Shown piece after piece: positions 7,067-14,858 of a stretch of 16,239 nucleotides of DNA. The stretch spans positions 1 through 16,239 of the forward strand of contig JAOUKW010000045.1 in the NCBI GenBank assembly GCA_029882335.1, in the 5' to 3' direction. A model generated the notes under the pieces. It ran no database searches. It had not been told where the DNA came from and worked only from the letters and a program-made list of their open reading frames with translations. The DNA is from Candidatus Heimdallarchaeota archaeon (GTDB lineage: Archaea > Asgardarchaeota > Heimdallarchaeia > Heimdallarchaeales > Kariarchaeaceae). How positions within the stretch are numbered: position 1 is the stretch's first letter; each line of letters opens with the position of its first letter. The translations under genes and the position numbers were made by a program.

Positions 7067-8044
7067 ATGAGTCATAATTGTCTAATTGTTGGTTCAGTCG
7101 CTTTTGATCACGTATTCATCGTCCAACCAACTATACGGGAAGAAATCCCTCTAGAAGGTGGAAAAATCAAAAATTTGAATATGACGTTTGTTGTTTCTTC
7201 TGATACACAAATCATTTACGGAGGCACAGGTTCCAATATTGCATATTCATATACACTACTAAACCCAAATAAAGGATTTTTATTTTCTGCTGTAGGAAAT
7301 GATTTTATTGATTCAATGGGAAAACAATTAATTTCAATGGGGATGACCGATAAAACTGTAATTTTTAATATGGATACTGCAAGATCACTTCAAATATCTG
7401 ATGATATTAAGGAGCAAATAATAATTTGGCAACCTAATGCATTTAAACATATGGGTGATATCGAGCTACAAGATACATTATCTGATGCTGAAATTCAGTC
7501 TTGTGATTTTGCAATATTTTCTCCAGGAACTCCTAAATCAACACTACGACATATGCAAAATTTTACTGGAGTCAATAATAATGCAATGATTTTCTTTGAT
7601 CCAGGACAAATGGTGAATCATTATGACTTAGCCACATTTGAAAAATGTCTTAATTATTCTAATGTTTTAATTTTAAATAATGTTGAACTCTTAAAAGTAA
7701 AATCTGCATTTGGTCTAGTTCCCTCAACAATAATTGAAAAATATAATGTTGAATATATCATTGTTACAAAGGGAGTTGATGGTTCTTCTATAATATCTAA
7801 AGCGGAAATTAAGGAAATTCGGGCTTTTGGAGTGAAAGGAGATCTGAATGTAACAATTGAGACAACTGGTGCTGGTGATTCATATAGAGGTGGTATGTTA
7901 GCCGCATTATCAAAAGGCCATGATTTAGAGTATGCTTGTAAAATTGGTAGTTTAATTGCTGCTCATTCTGTACTATATAATGGAGCTCAATTGCATAAAC
8001 TAACATGGGATGAAGCAAAAGAACAGGTACAAATGTTGGATTGA
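7067..8044 (+). CDS. PfkB-family carbohydrate/nucleoside kinase
   Basis: A 325-residue ribokinase-fold enzyme expected to transfer a phosphate from ATP to a sugar or nucleoside hydroxyl. Seen: the N-terminal strand CLIVGSVAFDHV, the glycine-rich substrate loop GGTGSNIAYSYTLL (about 53-66), FSAVGNDFIDSMGKQLISMGM, the strand FFDPGQM, the ATP-site segment IIVTKGVDGSSI, and the PfkB C-terminal signature ETTGAGDSYRGGML with the catalytic base Asp271. The first acidic residue of the signature is Glu265 where Asp is usual. The GGTGSNIAY pattern resembles adenosine/nucleoside kinases of the family more than fructokinases, but the substrate is not settled. A TATA-like stretch at 7034-7048 places the start of transcription near the ATG. 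It ends 3 bases before the DUF2797 gene, so the two are almost certainly co-transcribed. Confidence 0.88.
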   Translation: MSHNCLIVGSVAFDHVFIVQPTIREEIPLEGGKIKNLNMTFVVSSDTQIIYGGTGSNIAYSYTLLNPNKGFLFSAVGNDFIDSMGKQLISMGMTDKTVIFNMDTARSLQISDDIKEQIIIWQPNAFKHMGDIELQDTLSDAEIQSCDFAIFSPGTPKSTLRHMQNFTGVNNNAMIFFDPGQMVNHYDLATFEKCLNYSNVLILNNVELLKVKSAFGLVPSTIIEKYNVEYIIVTKGVDGSSIISKAEIKEIRAFGVKGDLNVTIETTGAGDSYRGGMLAALSKGHDLEYACKIGSLIAAHSVLYNGAQLHKLTWDEAKEQVQMLD

Positions 8045-8047
8045 CTC

Positions 8048-8983
8048 ATGAATGAATTAATTTTTGTAAGATTATTTTGGAAACAAAAGCCAGTACATCC
8101 AGTCCTACAATTAACACCTATTGGTTTAGATCGATTTTCAGAACTTCCGATAAAAATTGGAGATGAAATTAATTTTAAAATAACTAATTCACAATATTGC
8201 ATTGGTACTGAAATTTCATCTGGAAAATGGATTACCTGTTTATCACATCAAAAACAATTTGATGAATCTGCAACTATGGATAATATTGTTGAGGGATCAA
8301 TTAATCAATGTTTCTTGTGTTCAAAAAATAGTTTTTTTCAGTGTCGTATGCGTTGCCAAGGGATCTTTTGTAATCCTTCATCTGATAAAGCAAAGGAAAT
8401 ATGCACTCCTCCAAATACATATGTATATCTAACTCACGTTGGAGGATCACTGAAAGTCGGTGTATCTACAAATTTACAGCGAAGGTGGTTAGAGCAAGGT
8501 TCGGACTATTCTGTGGCTATTGCCAAAGGTTCTGGTCTTGAAGCAAGGCGGTTAGAAAAACTACTTAGTGATGAATTATCATTAAAAATGCAGGTACGTG
8601 GTAATACCAAACTTAGAAATTATATTCCTCCAAAATTTGATGATATAAATAATGAATTTCTATACAAAATTACGGAAATGAATTCAATAATTTCTGAATT
8701 TCAGTCTAATAACCCATCTATATCTCAGTTAGGTGGTAAATTAGTTGATTTAACAATAAATTATGGTGAATTAGAAACAAATCGTCCTTTTGAAATAATC
8801 GATGTTAAACCGGATAATGAATTCGGAGGGATTATCGTATCAATTAAAGGTTCTATAGTCGTTACTCAAAAGGGAAGATATTATTACGCAATGGATTTCA
8901 ATAAGTTATCGGGGTTGACAATAGAATTCTTAGAAAGAGAAGCAGTGATAAAAACTCAGCTAGCATTAGATGATTGGTTTTAA
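8048..8983 (+). CDS. DUF2797-type zinc-cluster protein with GIY-YIG-like domain
   Basis: A 311-residue protein that matches the DUF2797 pattern as I know it: an N-terminal beta domain, a cysteine cluster, then a small alpha/beta domain. Cysteines at about 88, 91, 99, 103, 108 and 119 (QCFLC, QCRMRCQGIFC, EIC) probably hold zinc. Residues ~125-175 resemble a GIY-YIG fold: strand YVYLTHVG, strand LKVGVSTNLQRRWLEQG with Arg145/146, and helix ARRLEKLL with Glu170 at the place of the catalytic Glu. The Tyr of YIG is Lys here (LKVGVS), so nuclease activity is uncertain. The C-terminal ~90 residues form a beta-rich domain. It follows the PfkB-family kinase by 3 bases, which suggests translational coupling and a shared pathway. 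Function of the family is unknown to me. Confidence 0.75.
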   Translation: MNELIFVRLFWKQKPVHPVLQLTPIGLDRFSELPIKIGDEINFKITNSQYCIGTEISSGKWITCLSHQKQFDESATMDNIVEGSINQCFLCSKNSFFQCRMRCQGIFCNPSSDKAKEICTPPNTYVYLTHVGGSLKVGVSTNLQRRWLEQGSDYSVAIAKGSGLEARRLEKLLSDELSLKMQVRGNTKLRNYIPPKFDDINNEFLYKITEMNSIISEFQSNNPSISQLGGKLVDLTINYGELETNRPFEIIDVKPDNEFGGIIVSIKGSIVVTQKGRYYYAMDFNKLSGLTIEFLEREAVIKTQLALDDWF

Positions 8984-9049
8984 TCTATAATTGACCTTCC
9001 ATTTGATTAAATCCATATTCTGATCTACTTAGATAACATATTCTTAATA

Positions 9050-9094
9050 ATGTTTACTGATAAAGATCAATTAACTAAGTGTATCGGTGTTTAG
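9050..9094 (+). other. 14-codon leader ORF ending directly at the mutS start
   Basis: ATG at 9050 opens 14 codons (MFTDKDQLTKCIGV) and stops with TAG at 9092-9094. The next triplet, in the same frame, is the TTG start of mutS at 9095. It could be a leader peptide whose termination helps ribosomes re-start at a weak TTG, or simply chance. It could also be that TAG is read through, giving MutS a longer N-terminus. Too short to judge by composition. Confidence 0.25.
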
Positions 9095-11812
9095 TTGAAT
9101 AATATTAACATAGAAATAGCCCAATCTACTCCAATGATGAAGCAATGGTATGAAATCAAGAAGACATTATCGAATGAGATTTTGTTCTGTAGAGTTGGAG
9201 ATTTTTATGAATTATTTTTTGATGACGCAGAAAGAGCCTCCAAAATTCTTGATATTCAACTAACTCGAAGGAAAATTAGTAATACCACATATCCAATGGC
9301 TGGTGTTCCAGTACGATCATTGGAAACCTATGTTGCTCGACTAGTAAAATTCGGTCATAAAGTTGCAATTATTGATCAATTAGAGGATGCCAAAAAAGCA
9401 AAAGGTACAGTTAAAAGAGGTTTAACACGTATCATAACCAAAGGTACTATTACAGAAGAGTCAATGTTATCTCCTTCCGAAAACAACTATATTAGTGCAA
9501 TTTATAGACAAAAAACATCAAAAGTAAATGTGATTGGATTTGCTGTTTGTGATTTATCTACTGGTGATTTCAGAGTTGGTGAATTTCTACCTTCGGAAAT
9601 GGTTGAATTAAAACGTGCATACTCTAAGTACTCTCCTGTCGAAATACTTCATCAACAAGATATCGCGGATTTATCAAAGGAATTTCATCTCTACTTCAAT
9701 AATGATGAACAATTAACTCCCATTCCTGAGTTTTGGTTTGATCCGCAAGCTGCACAAAAAATTATTTTTGATCAATTCAATGTCAAGACAGTAAAAGGAT
9801 TTGGTTTTGAGGATAAATCTTTGAGTGTTGGTGTTGCAGGAGCATTGTTAAAATATCTGCAAGAAACTCAATTTACTAACTTCCCACATTTTTCTACCAT
9901 CAAATCTCTCGATATACAAGATACGATGTTGCTTGATGCTACAGCAATAAAGAGTTTAGAATTATTCAATAATACTCAGGATCAAACATCATTTGCTTCT
10001 TTACTAGAATTAATGGATGAAACAGTAACTCCAATGGGTGGTCGTTTACTTCGACATTGGATGGCAAATCCTCTAACAGATCTACATAAAATTGCAAAGA
10101 GACAGGAATCTGTAACTTTTTTCCTAGAACATCCAATGATCTTACATAATTGTAGAGCTAGTTTATCTGAAATTGCAGATGTAGAACGTTTGATAACCCG
10201 AATTTCATTAAAGAGCGCCCGTCCTGATGAATTGGTAAAGTTATCCACATCATTACAAGTAATTCCAGATATACTTCAAATGTTAAACGAATATCAGAAT
10301 ATCTTTCCTAAGGATGTCATTGCAAAATTAGATCCATGTACTGATATTGTAGAACTTGTTATCAAAACAATAAACGCGAATCCTTCAAATAATATTGGTG
10401 ATGGAAAGGTTATTCGAAAGGGATTTAATGCTGAATTAGATCGAATAACTACATTATTGGAAGAAGGAGATAAATGGCAACAAAAATATATCGATAATGA
10501 AAAACAAAAAACAGGAATTTCATCATTGAAAATTAAACAAAATAATGTGTATGGTTATTTTCTTGAAATATCAAAGAAGGATTTTGACAAAATTCCTGAA
10601 TATTACATAAAAAAACAGGCAATGATTAATGCATCAAGGTATTTTACAGAAGAACTGAAACATTGGGAGGAAGATATACTTGAGGCTGAAATTTTGGTAA
10701 GTGATCTAGAAAATACCATTTATCAGGATATTCTAGATCAACTCTCAAAATTTAGTAATATTTTACAATTAACCTCCAATTCAATTGCAAGTCTAGATAA
10801 TCTCTGTTCATTTTCATATTTAGCAGAACGTCGTAATTATTGTAAGCCTCACTTTAAACAAGATTTATCTCTGAAGATAATAGAAGGTAGACATCCTGTT
10901 ATTGAAAGTATTATTGACACACCTTATCAATCAAACAATATTGTTTTTAATCATGATAGAGAAAGAATTTTAATAATAACTGGACCAAATTTCTCAGGAA
11001 AAAGCTCTCTACTTAGGGCTACTGCATTAATTGTAATTATGGCACAGATGGGTAGTTATATCCCTGCTAAGGAAATGGAGCTCGGGATTATTGATAGAAT
11101 ATTCACTAGAATTGGAGCAAGTGATAATTTAGTTGCTGGACAATCTACATTTATGTTAGAGATGGTTGATGCTGCAAATCTGGTAAATAACTTTACGGAA
11201 AGATCACTAATTATTGCTGATGAGATAGGTAGAGGTACAAGTACCTATGATGGATTGGCAATTGCTTGGAGTATAACTGAATATTTACATAATCATCCTA
11301 ATTCTCCAAAAACAATGATTGCTACCCATTATCATCAACTATCTGAATTAGAGGGATTACTTGTAGGTGTGAAAAATTACCAATTTATTATCGGTTTTGA
11401 AAATGCAAAACCTGTATTTAATCATAAATTAATGGAAGGGTCTTCCGATAAGAGTTTTGGTGTTGAAGTGGCAAAACTAGCAGGTATACCAAGCAGTGTA
11501 ATTGAAAGAGCTAGATATATACTTGAGATCTTAGAAAATAACTCTTCAGAAGTTAATCCTGAAGGAATTCGGCGTCAAAAACTTTCTGAATTAATAATGG
11601 TTGCTGAGGGACAAACCTCTTTAATGAATTGGTTTGAAGGAGGCATAAATAAATTGCGTAATGACAATCAAAATCAAAATATATATCAATATTATGAGAA
11701 ACCTAACTCAAATTTAATACATAAGATAAACTCTATTAATATTGAGGACATTACTCCGAGACAAGCGCTTGATTTGTTGGCTGAATTAAAAGAGATGACC
11801 AGTAATGAGTAA
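9095..11812 (+). CDS. mutS: DNA mismatch-recognition ATPase MutS (bacterial MutS1 type)
   Basis: A 905-residue protein. MutS dimers find mismatches and pass the signal to MutL through ATP binding. Domain I holds the mismatch-wedge motif GDFYELF (Phe37, Glu39). The connector, lever and clamp domains follow (roughly 130-560). The ATPase domain has Walker A GPNFSGKSS (630-638; GPNMGGKST is usual), Walker B IIADE with Asp709-Glu710 followed by GRGTSTYDG, and ATHYHQL. The C-terminal TPRQALDLLAELKEM matches the bacterial MutS1 tail used for tetramer or clamp contacts. The start is the TTG at 9095, because an in-frame TAG lies directly upstream and bacterial MutS has residues before the TPMMxQY block. 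The protein is a full MutS1, not MutS2 or a eukaryotic MSH. Most archaea lack MutS1-MutL, so the operon was probably gained from bacteria. It overlaps mutL by 8 bases. Confidence 0.95.
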   Translation: MNNINIEIAQSTPMMKQWYEIKKTLSNEILFCRVGDFYELFFDDAERASKILDIQLTRRKISNTTYPMAGVPVRSLETYVARLVKFGHKVAIIDQLEDAKKAKGTVKRGLTRIITKGTITEESMLSPSENNYISAIYRQKTSKVNVIGFAVCDLSTGDFRVGEFLPSEMVELKRAYSKYSPVEILHQQDIADLSKEFHLYFNNDEQLTPIPEFWFDPQAAQKIIFDQFNVKTVKGFGFEDKSLSVGVAGALLKYLQETQFTNFPHFSTIKSLDIQDTMLLDATAIKSLELFNNTQDQTSFASLLELMDETVTPMGGRLLRHWMANPLTDLHKIAKRQESVTFFLEHPMILHNCRASLSEIADVERLITRISLKSARPDELVKLSTSLQVIPDILQMLNEYQNIFPKDVIAKLDPCTDIVELVIKTINANPSNNIGDGKVIRKGFNAELDRITTLLEEGDKWQQKYIDNEKQKTGISSLKIKQNNVYGYFLEISKKDFDKIPEYYIKKQAMINASRYFTEELKHWEEDILEAEILVSDLENTIYQDILDQLSKFSNILQLTSNSIASLDNLCSFSYLAERRNYCKPHFKQDLSLKIIEGRHPVIESIIDTPYQSNNIVFNHDRERILIITGPNFSGKSSLLRATALIVIMAQMGSYIPAKEMELGIIDRIFTRIGASDNLVAGQSTFMLEMVDAANLVNNFTERSLIIADEIGRGTSTYDGLAIAWSITEYLHNHPNSPKTMIATHYHQLSELEGLLVGVKNYQFIIGFENAKPVFNHKLMEGSSDKSFGVEVAKLAGIPSSVIERARYILEILENNSSEVNPEGIRRQKLSELIMVAEGQTSLMNWFEGGINKLRNDNQNQNIYQYYEKPNSNLIHKINSINIEDITPRQALDLLAELKEMTSNE

Positions 11813-12857
11813 AATTATTAAACTTTCCGATGAATTGATTAAACAAATCGCTGCTGGCGAAGTTGTAGAAAGACCTTTAAATATTATCAAAGAACTTTTG
11901 GAAAACTCAATTGATGCTGGGGCTACAAAGATTGATGTTGTAATAGAAAATGGTGGTATTGACTACTTATCTGTTCAAGATAACGGTCATGGAATGACAA
12001 AAGATGAACTCGAACTTGCTTTTGAACTACATTACACAAGTAAAATACCTGAAGGTGATATACATAATGTAAATAGTTTGGGTTTTAGAGGTGAGGCTTT
12101 AGCATCAATTGCTGCAGTTTCACGAGTGGAATGTAGTTCCAATTCGCCAGGTGGGTCTGGTCAGAAGATTATCATTGAGGCTGGAAAACGAGAATCTCTC
12201 AGCCAACATCGATGTCCAACTGGTACCTATACTGAGATAAGAGGATTATTTTTTAATATCCCTGCAAGAAGAAAATTTCTAAAAAAAGCTGCAACAGAGA
12301 AAAAACGAATAATTGAATTATTTACTCATTTTGTATTGCTCTATCCACAAATCCATTTTACTTTGAGTGAAAGAAAAGAAGATTTTAGACAGAAAAAAAT
12401 CATTGAATCTCCTGCTCGTGAAAATATGCTCGCCAGTATTTATGATGTTCTTGGTGCAGAAACTGCAAATGCACTTGTACCACTAAATTCAAAAATCGGT
12501 GATTGGACTTTACAAGGTTATATTTCTAAACCTATAATTACAAAAAAGGATAGATCGCTTCAATATTTATGTGTTAATGGTAGACCGGTGAGGCATCAAG
12601 AACTTCAAACATCAATTGAAAAAGGATATGGTTCTCAACTGCTAAGATCACAATATCCAATAATTTTATTAGATATAACTGGTCCACTAGATGGTGTTGA
12701 TTTCAATATTCATCCTCAAAAATCTGAAATTCGATTTAAAGCAGATGATCCATTAATTGTTGAAATTGCACCTATTGTCGAAAAAATTCTTCAAGAAGCA
12801 GCAGAATTAAATAATTTACCAGATTCAAAATTGGAAAACATAAAAAAAAATCCTTAG
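11805..12857 (+). CDS. mutL: MutL N-terminal GHKL ATPase half (frame ends after A9 run)
   Basis: This ORF gives 350 residues covering the MutL ATPase and transducer domains. GHKL motifs are intact: KELLENSIDAGA with the catalytic Glu at position 30, DNGHGM (59-64), the HYTSKI block and GFRGEAL (93-99). FFNIPARRKFLKK and CVNGRPVRH belong to the transducer domain. MutL links mismatch detection by MutS to strand incision and excision. The ATG lies inside the end of mutS (ATGAGTAA overlap), a typical coupled start. The frame stops at TAG 12855-12857, six bases after the end of an A9 run. The ATPase domain is thus complete but the dimerisation/endonuclease domain lies in the -1 frame. If no slip occurs the product is a truncated ATPase-only MutL. 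Confidence 0.93.
   Translation: MSKIIKLSDELIKQIAAGEVVERPLNIIKELLENSIDAGATKIDVVIENGGIDYLSVQDNGHGMTKDELELAFELHYTSKIPEGDIHNVNSLGFRGEALASIAAVSRVECSSNSPGGSGQKIIIEAGKRESLSQHRCPTGTYTEIRGLFFNIPARRKFLKKAATEKKRIIELFTHFVLLYPQIHFTLSERKEDFRQKKIIESPARENMLASIYDVLGAETANALVPLNSKIGDWTLQGYISKPIITKKDRSLQYLCVNGRPVRHQELQTSIEKGYGSQLLRSQYPIILLDITGPLDGVDFNIHPQKSEIRFKADDPLIVEIAPIVEKILQEAAELNNLPDSKLENIKKNP
12842..12850 (+). other. Nine-A run: candidate -1 slippage site joining the two mutL frames
   Basis: The run lies in codons ATA AAA AAA AAT, so 12842-12848 is a canonical A AAA AAA slippery heptamer in the mutL frame, like that of dnaX. A one-base slip backwards continues as KKK-SLDDNLVVEK in the open downstream frame. 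No clear stimulating hairpin was seen after it. Alternatives are transcriptional slippage, a real one-base deletion, or an assembly error in a homopolymer. Confidence 0.6.
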
Positions 12858-13579
12858 ATGATAATTTAGTTGTAGAAAAGATCTCACGACAACCATCAAA
12901 TTATTCCTCCTTATCAGAGGAATTTTCATCTAAAACCGTAAAAACCACCAATTTAACAAATAATAAAACACATCAAAACAAAATACACTTTATTGTACTT
13001 GGTCACATCATGAATAAATTTGGATTAATCTATTTCCAAAATGAACTTTGGCTGGTTGATGTACATGCAGCTGATGAAAGAGTGAAGTTTGAACTTTTTA
13101 GTGCGGGTAATGTACGAAATGTTGCCTATCAAAGCCTGCTTGCTCCAATTAAAATATCTTGTTTACCTCTTGATGTCGCTCTTATTATGGAAAATAAAGT
13201 ATCAATGGAGAAATTTGGATTAAGAGTATCACAAGCATCATCTGAGGCTATATTTATTCATTCAGTACCTGTCTATTATGACCAAGAGGTAAGTCCTGAA
13301 ACACTTAAAAATTTAATTGATGAGATGGTATCTTCATTGAAGGGTGTGGATGGGGAATTAATTCACATAGATAGCCCTTTTAATCGAGTTGAGTATAAAA
13401 TAGTTGCAAGGCTGGCATGTCATGGATCAATTAGATCCGGTTACCCTGTTTCAGATGATAAATTAAACGAAGTACTGAATAACCTACTCAAATGTAAAGA
13501 AAAATGGGTTTGTGCACATGGGCGTCCAACAGTGTTAAGAATAAACAAACGTCAGATTGAAGGTTGGTTTAAACGTTAG
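12848..13579 (+). CDS. mutL: MutL C-terminal endonuclease/dimerisation half (-1 frame)
   Basis: From the A9 run this frame is open without a stop to TAG at 13577-13579. The first ~40 residues are a polar linker (SLDDNLVVEK, then Ser/Thr/Asn-rich), followed by the MutL C-terminal domain: FIVLGHIMNKFGLIYF and the nuclease motif DVHAADERVKFE, which fits DxHAx2Ex4E. ACHGSIRSG, CAHGRPT and the final FKR follow; these are the metal-site motifs of endonuclease MutL/PMS2. So this is a nicking MutL, unlike that of E. coli. The first ATG in frame is only at 13010, inside the linker-domain junction and without an apparent ribosome site, so a separate start is less likely than a slip from the upstream frame. 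The joined protein would be about 591 residues, a normal MutL length. It ends directly against the convergent regulator gene. Confidence 0.88.
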   Translation, partial: KSLDDNLVVEKISRQPSNYSSLSEEFSSKTVKTTNLTNNKTHQNKIHFIVLGHIMNKFGLIYFQNELWLVDVHAADERVKFELFSAGNVRNVAYQSLLAPIKISCLPLDVALIMENKVSMEKFGLRVSQASSEAIFIHSVPVYYDQEVSPETLKNLIDEMVSSLKGVDGELIHIDSPFNRVEYKIVARLACHGSIRSGYPVSDDKLNEVLNNLLKCKEKWVCAHGRPTVLRINKRQIEGWFKR

Positions 13580-14692
13580 TTACTTATTAGATAAAGAGAA
13601 TTCAAGATATTTTTCAAGTAAAGGTAAAAATTCTATATTTTTAATAACTGTCATATCAGGGATAGATATATTATAAGTAATTGGCTCATCTTCAATATAA
13701 TCATGCTGTAGATAGTATCTTACCACTTCATCCATTGATCGGTTGTATTCTTCATAACTAGTATGGGCTGATATTATAAAACCATCCAAATTCTTAGAGA
13801 CGTAGAAAAAGGGTGATAGGTGCTTCCTAACAAGATCAGAGGCTTCTTTTCTGTGCTCCATTGTTGTTTTTGGATTGAATTTTCTGTATGACAACACCAA
13901 CAATTTAAGTCCAAGTTTACTTAAATTGGGGATTACCTTTGGAAAGCAAATATTTTCGTCTAAAAATCTTTTTTTTGCATTGGCAACTGTATTTCTAGAG
14001 ACACCTACTTCATCTGCTATTAATGTGTCTGACTCTTCAGGGTATTTGATTAAACCAAGTAAAACTTTCTTTTCTGCTTTGGATAGTTTAACTACCTCGA
14101 AATTTCCGGTTGGCATTTCTAAATTATAAGAGGTTACTTCAGATGCAAAGCCAAACATTTTCGCGATAAGAGAATCAAAATCCAAAAAAGATCTAACTCT
14201 CGAAATTCTAAAAGGATAAAGTTGACTTTTCATACCTTCTCTAGTTAAAAATTTATTTTCACTGTATATCTTGTAAAACCTCTCTTGATTCTTGAAATAC
14301 TCGGTTAAATTTTCTGATATGGATAAATTAAATGCTTTATTTGATTCAGAGACTACATAAAAATCTTCAACAAATGACTTAATTACATCTCCTGCAACTC
14401 GCATCCTTTCTGATAAAGAAGTAAACCGATTTAAATGACCATGCATGATTTCCATCACCTCAAAACCGATTAAAGGAAAATTAGGGACATATATTTTTTG
14501 AAAGTAATCATTTTCTTTTAGTCTTGCCTTTATAGAACTAAAAGTTGATTTTTTCATATGGATTTGACTATGAATCCCTTGATCTGTCAAATCTGGCCAT
14601 TTAATTAGGCTGTGGAGTACTCTAGCCTCATTTTGTGATAAGTCGGATGGATTATCAATTTCTACTTGGTCTTCAAGGATATTTTCTCCCAT
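13580..14692 (-). CDS. Duplicated winged-helix (Lrp-like) transcription regulator
   Basis: A 370-residue protein formed of two related halves. Half one: HTH at ~17-75 (LSQNEARVLHSLIKWPDLTD, STFSSIKARLKE) followed by PNFPLIGFEVMEI and a sensor-like domain. Half two: HTH at ~202-260 (LSKAEKKVLLGLIKYPEESD, VSRNTVANAKKRFLDE), then PNLSKLGLKLLVL and a second sensor-like domain to ~345. The order of a helix-turn-helix, a P-x-L-x-x-L-G hinge and an alpha/beta domain recalls Lrp/AsnC-like regulators, but two full units in one chain is unusual for that family. Likely cytosolic DNA binding; the ligand is unknown. The stop codon touches that of mutL with no base between, convergently. The ATG at 14692 gives a sensible N-terminus before the first HTH. 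Confidence 0.75.
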   Translation of the reverse strand: MGENILEDQVEIDNPSDLSQNEARVLHSLIKWPDLTDQGIHSQIHMKKSTFSSIKARLKENDYFQKIYVPNFPLIGFEVMEIMHGHLNRFTSLSERMRVAGDVIKSFVEDFYVVSESNKAFNLSISENLTEYFKNQERFYKIYSENKFLTREGMKSQLYPFRISRVRSFLDFDSLIAKMFGFASEVTSYNLEMPTGNFEVVKLSKAEKKVLLGLIKYPEESDTLIADEVGVSRNTVANAKKRFLDENICFPKVIPNLSKLGLKLLVLSYRKFNPKTTMEHRKEASDLVRKHLSPFFYVSKNLDGFIISAHTSYEEYNRSMDEVVRYYLQHDYIEDEPITYNISIPDMTVIKNIEFLPLLEKYLEFSLSNK

Positions 14693-14858
14693 CTAAATAA
14701 GAGTTATTTGTACCCTTGATAAACTTGCTCGTATGAATGCTTAAAATGAACACAAAATATCGGATAAATTCAACAACAAAACATTTACTTCAATTGATAT
14801 TGTAAATTAAATAATAGTATATTTTATTGTATTTGAATAGGGAGAAATAATTACATAA

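Noticed and set aside
13010..13579. Independent gene starting at the ATG at 13010
   Set aside because: The frame is open upstream to the A9 run and the MutL C-terminal domain already begins before this ATG (FIVLGHI), so it is better read as the continuation of mutL.
14693..14858. Possible small gene or RNA between the regulator and the aminotransferase
   Set aside because: The 166 bases are AT-rich with no convincing frame, tRNA-like arms or stable hairpin seen by eye.
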